From NCBI RefSeq assembly GCF_901709675.1, contig NC_051102.1:8221412-8285411 (forward strand): a DNA stretch of 64,000 nt, written 5' to 3'. The notes beneath the pieces were generated by a model. That model saw only the letters and a program-made list of their open reading frames with translations, did not search any database and was not told where the DNA came from. The position numbers were made by a program, and so were the translations under genes. This DNA comes from Syngnathus acus. Taxonomy: Eukaryota; Chordata; Actinopteri; Syngnathiformes; Syngnathidae. Numbering within the stretch: position 1 is the stretch's first letter; every line of letters starts with the position of its first letter. Positions 1-21,800 of this stretch are shown piece by piece.

Positions 1-1111
1 ACAGGAAATTCCTTTTCCCATGAAAAGCAACCAATTACCACGGAGCCAACATGTTTGATTAAACTTGACGAGCCGTAATGTCGAATCACGACGGGTTTTG
101 TCAATGAAAAAAGTCGTCATAAAAGAATAAAATTGCAAAAATGCAATTTAAGGTGTAACTTCTATGTCATCTTCCTCTTTTTTCCTATTTTCTTCATAAA
201 ATTAAAAAACTCAACCAAGTACTGTTTGTGTTTTTATTTTTGAATCATTTTGAATCATTTCTTTGGACGGGTCGAATAGAATAATCCCAGCGTGTCCTGG
301 ATGGTACGACATGAAAATTAGTCATATAATTTTTTTTAAGTACCGAAAGCGTGGGGCGCCATATTCGAGAGTGTACCGTACATATGCAGATATGTTGTTG
401 CATATAGCCCTCTAAATATGGCAGCGCTTCTCGGCCAAACCTTCCAGACAGGAAAGCTGTTCTTTATTTTCTGCGCCCGCAGAGAAGACAACTAAGCTGC
501 AAAACGGGAGCAGATGATCAACTTGCTAACACTGTTTAATTCATTGACATTGAGTGGCGGTGGTGGGAGGGGAGGGGGTGAGGCAACTCGTCAGCTCAGT
601 CGCGGGCCAGGGAGCTGAAGACGGTGTAGGTGTGCAATGGCAGCCTTGAATCATCATCGTACAGTATGGAAGGTGATGCCATTGGTGATGTTGCGCAACC
701 GCCTCGCATACTTTTCCAAGTATGAAATGTCTTGACGACGAATTTGGGGAGGGGGGGGGCGACCGTGTGCGGCTCAAACACATGGTGGAGCTAAAAAATT
801 GTTTCAAAAGTTGCATTTCAGTCTCACTTTAATGTCTTAATATTCGGATATTAATCTTCAACACCAGGCCAACCAATGTCCAAATCGCTTTTGTTAAAAG
901 ATGAGAATTTTGTACATTTAAGCATGAGGCGCCCTCGTTTTTGTTTTTTTAATTTATTTGTCATTTTTTGCTACCTGAGCTCTCAGTCTTTGCCAACATC
1001 TCTCTTTTGATGTCTTCCCTTTTTATACACAAATCAGAGTTGCTTTCGAATGAGCACATTAAACACCTCTTTTTTTTTTTTTTTTCCCCCCGAGTGGTCT
1101 GATTTGATTAC
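1..1111 (-). other. st18: st18 intron, partial, running off the left edge
   Basis: This stretch lies downstream of the last st18 exon in the window, which ends with a GT donor reading leftward from position 1111. I looked for the next exon expected from the family (an acidic VDENGTLDLSM-like segment) and did not see it. Open frames here, including one over 541-816 on the minus strand, resemble no known protein and lack convincing splice sites. An A/T run lies around 1071-1085. I read it as intron. Confidence 0.7.
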
Positions 1112-9834
<8,723 letters not shown>

Positions 9835-12058
9835 CTGGAAAATAAAAAGTCCAAAAATGATTCAGACCGCGACTGACGCTCTTAGTAAGAGTCATGATAC
9901 AATCGCGTGAACAGTGAATATATTAAAAAAAAAAGTCGACACATCCAAGTAAAAATAAATATAAAAATATAAACATTTATAATAATATTTTTTAGAAAAA
10001 TTATAATTCGCTGGGTAAAAAGTAATTTAGTTTTTGGACTGATGCGTTTAAGGAAATAAAGTAACTTTTTTCAAGATAAAAATAAGTGAATTTCATTGCT
10101 GCCTTTCTCTTGATACGTATACCCGACTTTTTTGCTCCAACTTGAACTCTTGTCTCTAAAACGTACAACTTCATTCCACTTTAATACCGTGGTGCAAATT
10201 TTCAAACAACACAACCACAGATGCACTTTCTCTCAACATTTTCAACTCCCCCCAAAAAAAAAGGAAAAGTTGATGAAAGGTGGCGAAAATTGGATTACCC
10301 AAAATAATGACAAAATCCAGACAGCGCCTCCACTTGGGCCGTGCGTGTGCGTTTGGACCAAAATAGTGTCAAAAACCCATCCATGTTGCTGGTGGCTCCC
10401 AAATAAAAGCTATTAAAGATAATTATTGCGGGCTGATGGCGGCGTATAGTGGTCACCAGCCAGCGAAATGTGTGAGTCACAGGATGCGCTGTTACTTTTT
10501 TTTCCCTGGTAATGGCAAACATGACTCCTCTCTCTCGTTTGCTGTTGTGATTGAAGGCACTGACCTGTCATACATTTATAATAGGGGAGCAGGTGTGGCA
10601 GTGATGGACCTTAATTTCCTTTAATAAACCTTTTTATGTGGTGCACTCTTAATGCCACGCCGGGCCCTCGGAGGTCCTGCTCGTAATAGCTTCATTACTT
10701 TTGATTACTGCCGCCTATTGAGACAAACAACTCCCAAACACTATACATTAGCTGCTGTGAAAAAAAAAAAAAGAGAATGTACCTCGTTAGTTTGGAACAA
10801 TTTTTGCACTCACACACGCGCATATTTACTTCACATGCGCACACACAAATTTGGTCATGAAGTGAAAATGGCTTCGAATGTAGGCGTCCGTCGACGACAA
10901 AGATGATGTTGCCGGTGTAGCTAAATTTTGTTTGATTTGTTGTGTATTTTAGTATATACTTTTTTTTTTTTTACAAAAGTGTTCATGGATATGACTCGTG
11001 TGTATTATGGGATTTTTTGGTCAGGCTAAAATTGATATATATATATATATATATTTTTTTTTTTTTAAATTTCAATGCATATTTTCAGCCATGAAATACA
11101 TTTTTAAATTGTCATTAGATAATAAAAAAATGATTTGTATCTTACAAATGTATCTGTAAACACTTTTTCAAAGTATTGCACACGATATAAATATCACATT
11201 ATCGAAACGATCACACATGCTCCATATAAATGGTAACATAAAACATATATAACAGGCTCTTCTGAATGAATTACAAGAATCTGTTGATTTTTTTTTTGGT
11301 AGCATCTCTTTTCACGTTTAAAATGGCCACCATATTAGATGACTAAATTTGCCAAGAGTTGGGAATATTCTGATCAAATTATTTCTTGTTTGTTTGATAT
11401 CAAATATAATGGTGACAATGTTAAATGACAAGTTGACATTTCTGTGTGTTTTATGAAAATAATTTTGTCCTCCAAATCAGCTTTGGAACAAACTATAAAT
11501 GAAGACATACACAAAATAATAATACACCTCAAGATGTTGAAAAACAAATGTCAAATTAAGACAACACAACAACGTGACTCAATAAAGTCTCAATAAAATC
11601 AACCGTTGAGAAAATCTACAAAGCATTTCTCATTTGTATCTTCTTTTACCTTTGATTGTTGTTTGGCGGACGCTGAGTTTGCAAAGATGCCAGCTTCACA
11701 CTGTCCGGCCTTATCGACGACCCTCGTCTCGTCTCTCAGGAGCTCAGCGTGTGCTTCATTCCCTGCACGGCAATCATGTCAACATCATAAACATAAAAGT
11801 CCAACTGTGCAACTATATAACGTTATTCTTCTTATTTTTAGATTTGAATCTATACTTTGGTTGTGTACAGTAAGGTGGGCGGAGGAGTCAATGGCGTGCA
11901 CGTGTACAGGAACACGATGCAAATTGATTACTCGAGAGGGGATCAAATTGCTCGCTTCTAATTAATACAAAACATCCAAGAGGGAAAACATGCGGGGAGC
12001 ACAATGCGTATATTTGGTCCTGCTCACTTCACAGATCTTATTATGGAATTATTTATTT
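9835..12058. other. Upstream flank or 5' intron of st18, no gene seen
   Basis: AT-rich sequence with short open frames only. It includes an (AT)n run at 11035-11055. It should lie inside the st18 transcription unit if, as the splice acceptor before the start codon implies, an untranslated first exon lies further right. Confidence 0.5.
11035..11055. repeat. (AT)n microsatellite
   Basis: An uninterrupted AT dinucleotide run followed by a T run. Confidence 0.9.
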
Positions 12059-12138
12059 ATGTTAGCTTTGGGTGGAGGCGGGGGGGAAAAACATCTTAAT
12101 TATAGTGCACAGAGGGGAAAAATTTAGAGGGGAAAAAA

Positions 12139-12170
12139 GGGAGGGATGCAGGGAAGGAGGGAGGGAGGGG
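12139..12170 (+). other. G-quadruplex-type G run
   Basis: Six GGG or longer blocks are separated by 1-6 nt loops within 32 bases, which satisfies the usual four-run G4 pattern on the plus strand (C-rich on the st18 sense strand). A second G run lies near 12080. It borders the CpG-rich block to its right, an arrangement often seen at promoters. Confidence 0.6.
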
Positions 12171-12279
12171 TATTATTTGCAGTGGCTTCATTAGCATATG
12201 AAAAAAGACTCATGACTATTTGAGTTGGTTCATCATCTGCTGAATCATATTTGCGCACCCCTCCCTGCCTCCCCCCCCC

Positions 12280-12850
12280 CCCCCCGTATGGAGACAAATG
12301 ACGCTCCTCCGAGGACACTTTGGGGGCCCCTCCCTCGGCGAGGGGGTCTCGCCGACCGATCTTCTCCGTGTTAATCTGGCTCCTCGCTGTCCTTGTGGGA
12401 CCCCCACCCCCTCCCCTGCCTTAACCCCATCTGCTAGCATTCCCAGCACAGAGGGGCGACCGGGCCGCGCCTGGGGAGGTGGGTCGGGGTGGGCGGGGAG
12501 TCCAGCGGTCATGAATAACCATGACCTCGCACCATTATCGCCACATCGGAGATGCTGGGAGAAAAAGTGAAACAGCAACGAGCGGCGATTGTGCTGTTTG
12601 ATGCCGCTGTTTCCTATTATTATCATTATTATTATTACTATTATTATCACTGGAGTGTGCAGCTGGCGCCGATATCCACCGTTGACCTTGAGTTCGGCGG
12701 CCCGCGTATCCGAGCTCTCGCGGCGTAATTAACGCGCTCGCTATTGTGATGGAGTACAGCCGCGACTCTGAAATGTTTTGTTTTTTTTCTTTCAGGCAAA
12801 GAGAGCAGCGACAGCGCCATTGGTTGTTTGCATTCAAATGCGATTAGACG
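12280..12850. promoter_or_regulatory. CpG-rich block, candidate st18 promoter or first exon
   Basis: By hand count there are roughly 20 CpG dinucleotides in about 300 bp (12300-12600) at clearly higher G+C than its surroundings; this is an isolated island in AT-rich DNA about 2.5 kb upstream of the st18 start codon. It includes a C15-like run near 12271 and an ATT repeat at 12615-12648. No minus-strand donor could be chosen with confidence, so a first exon is inferred, not shown. Open frames on both strands here follow from base composition. Confidence 0.4.
12615..12648. repeat. (ATT)n repeat
   Basis: An interrupted TTA/ATT trinucleotide run inside the CpG-rich block. Confidence 0.85.
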
Positions 12851-15800
12851 AGAGTAAGATTTCCAAATGTCAGCGCGGCGACTGTCCGTGATGAGATTTT
12901 AATACAATTGCCGTGTGGAAACAGTGCTCAGGAGCCTCCTTCTCTTAACCTCTCTTCAGCGGTATCATGGTGAATTATAGGCAGGCGGCGGATGGGTGCT
13001 CTGTGCAAGGTCACTGTCTGCTATACGGCCCCTCAACCCCCCCCCCCCCCTACTTGTTTTTGTTTCCCCTTGGAGAAACGTAGCGAGCGTGAGGGGTTAA
13101 AAAACGGGGGGAATGGATTTAATTATGGAATGAATGGAATTATAATGCGCCCGCAGCAAGTTTTCCTCCTTATTTATTAAAGCAGCTGATGGGCCAGGTT
13201 TGATGAGCCACTTCTGGCATAATTGAGTCATCACACAAAGAGGCTTCCTCGCATTCAGAGTGGTTTTATCAGCGGCAAACAGACCTGATTACTGGCAATT
13301 ACACTCTGATCTAGGGGAGGAAGGAGCAGAGGGAGGGGAAAAAAGAAGAAGGGCGCAAATGTGTAGAGGGTAACTTGTGTGTGTTTATAGTTTACCCCGG
13401 GAATAATTTTCACATTAATTTTACATGCTAAGTGTTTCTGTTTATGTGTAATAAAGGGAGAGAGATAGTTGCTTTTACTTTCATATTTCCTTGTAATGAA
13501 TGTTTGGCGACACGGGTGGCCTTGATCTCATTTGGCCCCCCCAACGTCGCAGGAGTTTCAATTTGGATATGTAGCATTATCGTCTTTTTGGACGATTCAT
13601 ACATCCGATTCCAGCATTTTTTTTACCCTCTCGACAAAGTCAATGAAATATTTTGCTTAGTGTTTGCCCAGTGCTGACGGTGATTTTCCTAACTGACCTG
13701 CACGGAAAACAGTGCTGACAATCGGAACAATCGGGTACATAAATCGGGTACACGCAAATTGAATTATAATTTGGCCTCCTTTTATTCAACTGATTGTTGG
13801 ATGTGTCTAAATAAATATCTGGATCAATTATGCTGTGGTGCGACTCATTATTGTTAGCCATGTATTAATATACACGCTAAAGAAAATAGTAAAGCACGAC
13901 ACATGATGTCAAATTATAGTTGTACTTTTTTTTCCCCCAGCAAATATATTTTAGCGATTTACAAAAAGGTGAATTCAGTCGTTCAAGAAGACGCTAAAAT
14001 CGAAAGAGTCTACATTGAAGCGCTTCTGCGCTGGTTCTCAAGTAATGACAGATGGTCGCATATATTTGTTAAGCGCCGTATACGATTTCAAAGACAGATG
14101 GTCTTTGATATCAATTAGACATTAAAGGAAATCGTTTTCTAATCTAAAATGATGACATTTAATGCGATTCATTACAATTCTCAAGCCGTTGCATCGGTAG
14201 TAATTACATTGACGCATTGATGGGCTATGTTTTGTTCCGTAACTCTAAAACAACACGGCTTTCTATATTTAACACTTTCTGCACGATATGATGATATATG
14301 AAAGCCAAATCTAAAGTTTGTGTGACGGCAGCAAAAAAGGTCAGCGGGCTGCAAAGTGATCTCACGCACTTTTTTTTTTTTTCTAACCGGCGGCCAAATT
14401 GGATTGAATGAACAAGTGATTGCTTTTGCCATTTTTCATTGACATGCAAATGGTTCGGTGGAGAGCAAATGAAGCTCGGCAGCGAGATTTAAATCAACTT
14501 CTGTTCACAGGGTATAAACAAGTTGTGTGTTTTTTTTTTTTTTTGGAGCGAGAGATCTACTCAGTTTGTCCTCATTCACATCTATCTCAACGATGCGTCT
14601 TGTTACGAAACCCTTAACTGAATATTATATCACAATATTTTACAATCATTTTTTTTTAAATAAAAAAAAACTGTTTTGGACCACAACCAACCAATTGATC
14701 TTTCGAATCTTTGACTTGAAGGATTAGCTGTCATTTTTGTTTCAGTCTAATTTGCGTAAATCAGCAGACTGGTCCAACAGAGTAGCCTCTTAGCTCTCAC
14801 CCAAGTGTTTGTGCTTTCTGCCAAAGAGGACTTTCATATGTTTTTTTTGCTATCTTATCCCCACTCCGAGACAGACCACCTTCAATAAGAGGCCGGCGCT
14901 CCCAGAATTCTTAGCAGACAATCAGGAGGCCGGCTGACTTCAATGAATTGTTACGATGGCATAACTACAGGGGAAACTTGTTATTGGAGCCAGTTAGCAA
15001 GCGGCCCAATGAAAGAGTCAGATGGTGACACCTTTGCCGTGGTGATTTTGGGCAATCTTGTCATGGCGTTCCAAAGTCAGTCCCTCTAAATTGAGTTCAT
15101 CTGGAGCCGGACCACACGGGCGGCGCCGAGTCCAGAACCTTTCTTCTGACATCAGAGAGACGATGTGTTGACCACATTTACGCTGCTTTTAGTTCTCCTG
15201 TCATATGAAGATCTGCTATTTTATTTGCTCATTTCAATCCAATTAATAAAATTAGTTTCTTCTCAGTGCATCAATAGCAGAGTGGATAGTGGCACCTTCT
15301 GCCAAGGCGCTCTCAGGCTAGCTGCAATCTTTGAATGGTGTTGTGAACATGCTTCGCCTAATTTGGGGACAGGTGCTCGGGGAAAAAGAAGTTCCAGGCC
15401 TCCGGTGTAACAATGAGCTGAGTAATCCTGCCCAAGAAAGCTTCTTTTTTTTTTTTTTTTAAGCATGAATGCCACCAGGTGGTCCCCAATTGGGAGCCGT
15501 TCCGCTTAATCCTTCCCCCCACACAAAAGGCAGGTCTCCCGTGCAAAAAGAAGAAAAGTTGACGTTGGACACGCTGCCTACGAGAGGAGTCAGTGATTTC
15601 TAATCAGATTGCACTGAAGTGAACAGCTCGCATGGCAGCTGTAGTTTTCCCAGGGTTAATTACCTTTCACTGCGCTCTCTAAATGAGTCAGCTGTTCCTG
15701 TCATTAAACTCTCCCTCTCTCACTCTCGTTTTTGCTCTCTCTCCCTCTCTCACAGCACTACAGTTGATGTATGTTTACGCCCTGAAAACTGACAATACCC

Positions 15801-18800
15801 CCAATCAGAGCCCCGCCCACTGACCTTTTACTCGATTAAGATTGGAACCATTGACCCACTTTATAAACACACTTAATCCTCAAATAGCACTTTAGGCCTT
15901 TTGCTTTATGTCTGCAAAAGTACATAAAAATTAGGTGGACCCCTTGTTAGAGGAGAAACGGGAAACACACACACACTTTAGGATTTGACTATGACGCAGT
16001 TAAAAGTTATATAGCACATCGAGCACGTCAAAGTTTAATACAACCCACCGGTTTATTTATGTCTTTGGTTTTTTTTTTTTCGGTCCGACACTTGACATAA
16101 AACACGTTGGTCCTAACATTGCAGGAAAAACAAGAAACACATTATTTCTACGTATTTCCGATGCAAGTATGAGAGTGTTCTCCAAACCAAGGCCTTGACG
16201 ACAGGGTCATTTTTTTTCTATTCAACGTAGTAAATATATAAGTTCCAAGCACATTGGCATGCATGCATCCATCCAAGTGCAATGAATGTCGCAGACAGTG
16301 TCCACCAGTGACATTGTTGTTCTGTCATCAATTGGGAACGATCCGTCTGCTCATTGAGCCGAGTGGCTCAGAACATTTAGGGGGGGGTTGAAGTGAATTT
16401 TGCCACTACGCTAAAATCCCTTGGCCACCTGGATTACAAACTCTAGTCCTTTAACTCATGCCAGTATAAATCCGTGTTAACTCGGATTTACCTCTGGCAT
16501 ATGAATTTGCAATCTGCGTAAGCTTTGTTTGGAATGAGTCGAACATAAGTATTTCACGCGGCAAAGGATGCCCAATGGTGAATTTGCTATTTTGTGTGTG
16601 GCATGCATGTCGAGATGTAGCTCAAATGTTGGAAAATAAAAGAAAGGACAAAAAAAAAAAAGTTCAACTTCACTCATGGCACCCGGCGGTTTTGGAGTCT
16701 TGATGACATGGCAACGTCACCTCGGCGACGGCTACGAACTGATTCTTTCCTCCGACATTTTTTCGCTGTCGGTCGCCAAGAAACACCGAGCATAGGAGAT
16801 CTTGATAAGAAGATCACGATAAAAACAAATATGGCAAGAGCAGCCAATATCCAAACCATCTCTCTCACGTACACACTTGTGGGCCTGCACGGTTAAGCCA
16901 GACTATTTTCTACTTAAAAGGTTAGCGGGGACGCTTTTTGGGCGAGTTTGATCCGTGCTTGCCAAAATCAGCAGATGGTCCATGAATATGATTATGGGCA
17001 TCAATAAAAGGAGTAATCTTGAACAAAATGTAAATTTGACTTAAGTCCAGGCTTTACGATACACAATGGACTTGAACCCACTTCCCGGTGGTGATAAGCT
17101 AATGCAGCCGTCGCTGGCGCCAAAAAGCAACTACATGGCAGTGGCCGCTGGATCGATTCGAGCGCCGATACTATCGGCGCCGGTGTGAGGAGATGGATAC
17201 TTTTGATTTGTCGGATATAGGCCAGGTCTTGAATCCGTTTTCGTGGAATCTGTGACTTTGAGAGGCGGGACTGGACTGATCGCCGTTTTGTGATTTGTAG
17301 TACTATCAATTACCAAAATCCATAAATCCAATGAAGGAGGTGATTTTTAATTGGTTTAATTGGAGAATCCAGAAAAGACGTGCAATTTTAGATTGTTTCC
17401 GAGGGAAAACTTTACACACTATGGTTATGGAGAAAAATAACCCAACTATTACAATAATGTTGAGTATATGGAAAAAAATATAACGATCTATTTTCTATTT
17501 AATCCAGTTAAAGTTTGGCCAAAATCTATCTTGGTTTAAATGAATGAATAATCCAAAGAGGGAAAAGGTCATGATTTAACAATTTGATGACATCACCATC
17601 TTCCTTACTAAAACGCTTCGGTATCGATACCAGTCCTGTACACTTAGCATCAAGGCTCTTTTGATAATGAATCAACTAAAAGTAATATTAAAATGGTATA
17701 TTTGGTAACCAAATCAAATAAAAATGAGCTTCTAAGGGGACAAATATAAGAAAACTGATTTAAAAAACAAAACAAAAAAACAAATCCATACACCTATAAA
17801 GACCAAAATGATTACAATCCTGCTTGACATAAGCTCTACTTGCAGCGTGATCCGCTACTAAACTCAAAAGTTCAACTCAAATTCAAGGCAACAACAACCA
17901 GCAGCAGCATGCAGCAATTCAATTGACAAACAAATTTGCTAGAAATAAGCAAAGCACAGTTCCACTAAAGACTTCCATCAAATCCCCTTCAAGTGAAAGC
18001 AACGTTTCTATTCTGAGCATCTCTCAAACGGACCCTCCCACCAATCGACTTCAGTGCCCGGGAGCGCCAACATCTCCAAGCTCAACTTACCCTTCTTTTT
18101 TTTGCATCGGTTGAGGAGACGTAGCACGAGGAGAGAGCAAGGAGGTGGACTGGTCCACCACACTGCTAGGCGAGCGTGTGCATCCCGCCTGCGTGTGTGT
18201 CGGCGAGCGTGTCACCCGAAACGCCAAGCTTTTTTTTTTAGCCTTTGTGTCATTCACTTAACAACCAATCTCATTAGCCGCTGTGCTACAATGGGCTGAA
18301 TTATGTTCTGTGTAAATACACCACATGGTGCTCCTCAAGGAAAAGGTCCTTTTGATCACACAGCCACAATTTCAGCCCAAAATGACAACAGACTGTTCCT
18401 GAAAAGAACAATTACTTTGGGGTGTGTCATTAACAGAGCACTTGCGAACGATAAGAGATTGGATGGGCAGAGACTCAGCTCAGAACTTTTGGTAATCATT
18501 AAAAAAAAAAAAAAAGAGAGAGAGCGAGTGAGGGAGAATATTGTATTTGTGCTTCACTTCACTTTTGAGTTTAGAAAATGATGGCCGCAATTCGATATGT
18601 CCGACAAATGTTATCACAAGTTATTGTGATATGACATTGAGCCGGCTTATGGTTTGCGGTCAGGACGAAGTCTCAGATTGATCCCAAATGTTTTAAATGC
18701 GGCATCCTCAAACATGCATGCTGTAAAAAAAAAAATATACAGTATAAGGTCAAATTGCTTGAATAAACGTTTTTGAAATTGTATGCTAAAATATCGAGTC

Positions 18801-21800
18801 GACTTCTTGTGGTCAATGTTTGGTAAAGGAGAGGTGTTCATTTTTATTTATTTATTTTTAAAAAAGTCTTGAATTTTGTTTCCTTTAAAAAAAACGTACA
18901 GCATATGCAAAATATTATTACTGAACTAACTTTTAAAGGTAACATTTTATGGTCAGTTGCAGTGGTCACATTTAACAAAAGCGAGGTATGAATTGGATTT
19001 AATAAAAAAAAAAGTCTTACATTTTGCTTCTTTAAACCCACTTGGTTGTGAGGAAATAAGTCATACAAGACATGAAAAAAAAAATATGGCACAATGTATG
19101 ACATAATATTGTATTTAGTCCATATAGCCTACTCATGCCCGGTGGTCACATGACTTTATAAGTCATCTCAGATCGTTCTGCCTGAAAACGCTTACATTTA
19201 AAAAAAAAAAAATGGAACAAGTGTAAGCACTTGAAGTCATGACAGCTGTCCATAAACATCGGAGACGTGTCTATTGGCCAACTTGACCCTTGTTGGGAGC
19301 GAAAACAAATAGAAGAAGAGAATGGCGCAGCCTGGGATTGGCGAGCCTGGTCACTGGAGATTTTCCAGACAAACGGTGCACCGGGGAAAGGGGCGAGGAG
19401 GGGGAGGGGGGAATAAAAAGGACAGGCTCCGAATCTCATTTTAACAGACCGCACACAATCTGGGCTCCCACAGAACTATCTCTGCCTGACCGCTTTCTAT
19501 TTATCCCTTATCAGTGTTTACCAACCGCTAGTTTTCTTTCATTCACACTGTGAGGCAGTTCTCTTACTATCAGTCAACAGCTGACACCGTGGAACGGCCT
19601 CAAAGGCGAGAGGAAGGGATCAAAACTAAACCAAAGCTGTTTAAACAATACAACAGAGGAAATAAATTCATAAATCCTAATTCTTCCCAGCCCACAAGGG
19701 TATAAGCAGATGCTTTATAGTTAGGCCAAGTGAGCCGGAGCGCAGCCAATGAGGTACGCCACCGTCAAGGTACATTGGGATGTATATTTAGGCCCAGAAA
19801 AAAAGTAAGGCCGTGCAGCAATGGCAAATATGGATTTCATTTTTTTTTTTTTGCCATGTCACTCAAAAAGCTCATTTCCTTGCATGTCATTTTGCCTCAT
19901 GGTATACACAGAATAGTGTGGGAGGATAATTTTTTTCCCGTTATTTTGTATACGCCATGTCACTCAAAAAGTAAATTTTCTTGCAAGTAATTTTGCATAA
20001 TCATATATATATATGAATGAGATGTTACCTTCAAATTTATTTGAATTAATTAACAACACATTATTGCACTGCTGCCCACTGTCTCGACAATGAAATTCCA
20101 GATACGTCAGTAATATACAGCAGTAAAGACGATATCACAGAAAATAGCACAGGCCTAAAAACCTGGTCCTGACATTAATTAAAGAAAAGAAATACACTAG
20201 GATAACACTATCGGCTTGTTTTGTTTGCTCATCTCTCCCCTCCCCCTCCCCCACGGGTGCCACCATGCAAACAACTCTTTCTGTGGAATACTGATCAAAA
20301 GTTAAGTCATTAATTACATTTATCCTTTGGCCAGCTGCTCAACAGCAGATGGATCATTTCTGAGACCTCGTTGAATTAAATCCACATAATTCATTTTCCT
20401 GGATTAACTGAGTGAAGTTGGAGTGGGAGCACGGTGGCGATGGCTGCTTGACAACGCTTTGTTGGGACAGGTAACAAAACACAATGTCCTTTGATCATTT
20501 CATTAGGTTTGCATAGAGTCCAATAAAAGGGGAAAAATCTTCACGGCGATATTTTTAGGAGGCCGTAAAAGTGTCGGATTGGGTTTATTCGCGGCCTTGT
20601 TATTTTACTGGATGGCAGCAGGGTACCATGGACAGCTCCTGCAGGCGAGCGCAGGTCACATGGATGCGTTGGTTAGCAACCGACCCGCCTGCACTTTAAA
20701 GAGCAGGCGGGGGGATGGGAAGGGGTCCAGGGAGGAATAATGCCTCTTATCACTCTTTTATTACTACGACTACTACTACACACACACACGTAAACACATT
20801 TTTATAAAAGAGTAGGAACCTTTCCTGTAACCACGTCAACATTGAGGAACACCATGTCTACTCGCCCGATGTACTTTTGTTCAGTTCTTTTTTTTTGTAT
20901 TTGTATTCCGCAACCCAAAAGTAATACATCTCTATGCAGTAATTCATCAATGAAAATCCAATTGGGATTTATAGAGTTCTGTGTCACAGAAATCAAGCTA
21001 CACATTAAAACGTTCTTACTTTATAAAATTGAAAAAAATACTACATTGTTGTGGGACTTTAGAATGAATTTATCCCTGATTAAAATATCGTAAAGTACTG
21101 TTTCCTTTCAAAATAAATACCTGGCATCACATTTTGTAATCACCCATGCGGATATCTGGCGTCCTGAATGCGCCTCACGTCTCTTATCTGGTAAATGATG
21201 AACTTTTTTCAAACGGGATCCGTCCTGCTAAACCAATAGTTGCTCCAGAGACTCTCAAGTGCTTTGCTGGCTTTCGAAGTACGCCCACGTGCGACGCCAT
21301 AGTGTTACTTTTGGCAAACTTTCACCACAAGTTCCGACTAGAAGGCTATGATCCTGATGAATTGTGGAGGAGACATGAAAACATAAGTTTGCAAGTCTTG
21401 GACGGGGATGATGCGATCCAAAAAAAAAAAGAGAGAGAAAATGGCGTAGTTGAAATAGAATACAGAGTCAATGTTGAAGTGCGGCAGCGGGGCTCAGCGG
21501 TCTTGTATGTACAGCTGTCACTGTCAAAGCCACAGGCGAGCCGCGACAATGCTTTTGTCTGCGCGCACAATACCGACATGTGTTCCTCTAAGACAAGCTT
21601 ACTCAGTAACAAATCGGCGAATTTTAATCTACACCATCTCATGCTATCCGGACTATCCCCCCCCCCAAAAAAATATGGGTCACAAAACACTTTGAGCTGT
21701 TTAATCTCCCCTCAAACTGTCTAAAACCTGCGCTGTCTTTCCAGCAAAAAAAAAAAAAAAACCTCCAAAACGCCACTTTGGTGACAACATGGCAAACAAT

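Noticed and set aside
541-816. Minus-strand open frames considered as a further st18 exon
   Set aside because: The translation lacks the expected VDENGTLDLSM motif and is not flanked by plausible splice sites in phase.
12216-12650. 144-codon minus-strand frame and 90-codon plus-strand frame in the CpG block
   Set aside because: Pro/Arg/Gly composition is explained by GC-rich low-complexity DNA; no splice signals or homology.
15470-15488. CCACCAGGTGG considered as another CTCF site
   Set aside because: The word is an almost palindromic E-box-like sequence lacking the GGCGCT half; it fits CTCF no better than many chance matches.
18303-18400. GAPQGKGPF in a plus-strand frame, resembling a reverse-transcriptase GVPQGS motif
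   Set aside because: Only a few residues match, the next expected residues (LGPLLF) are absent and no other reverse-transcriptase motif lies nearby.
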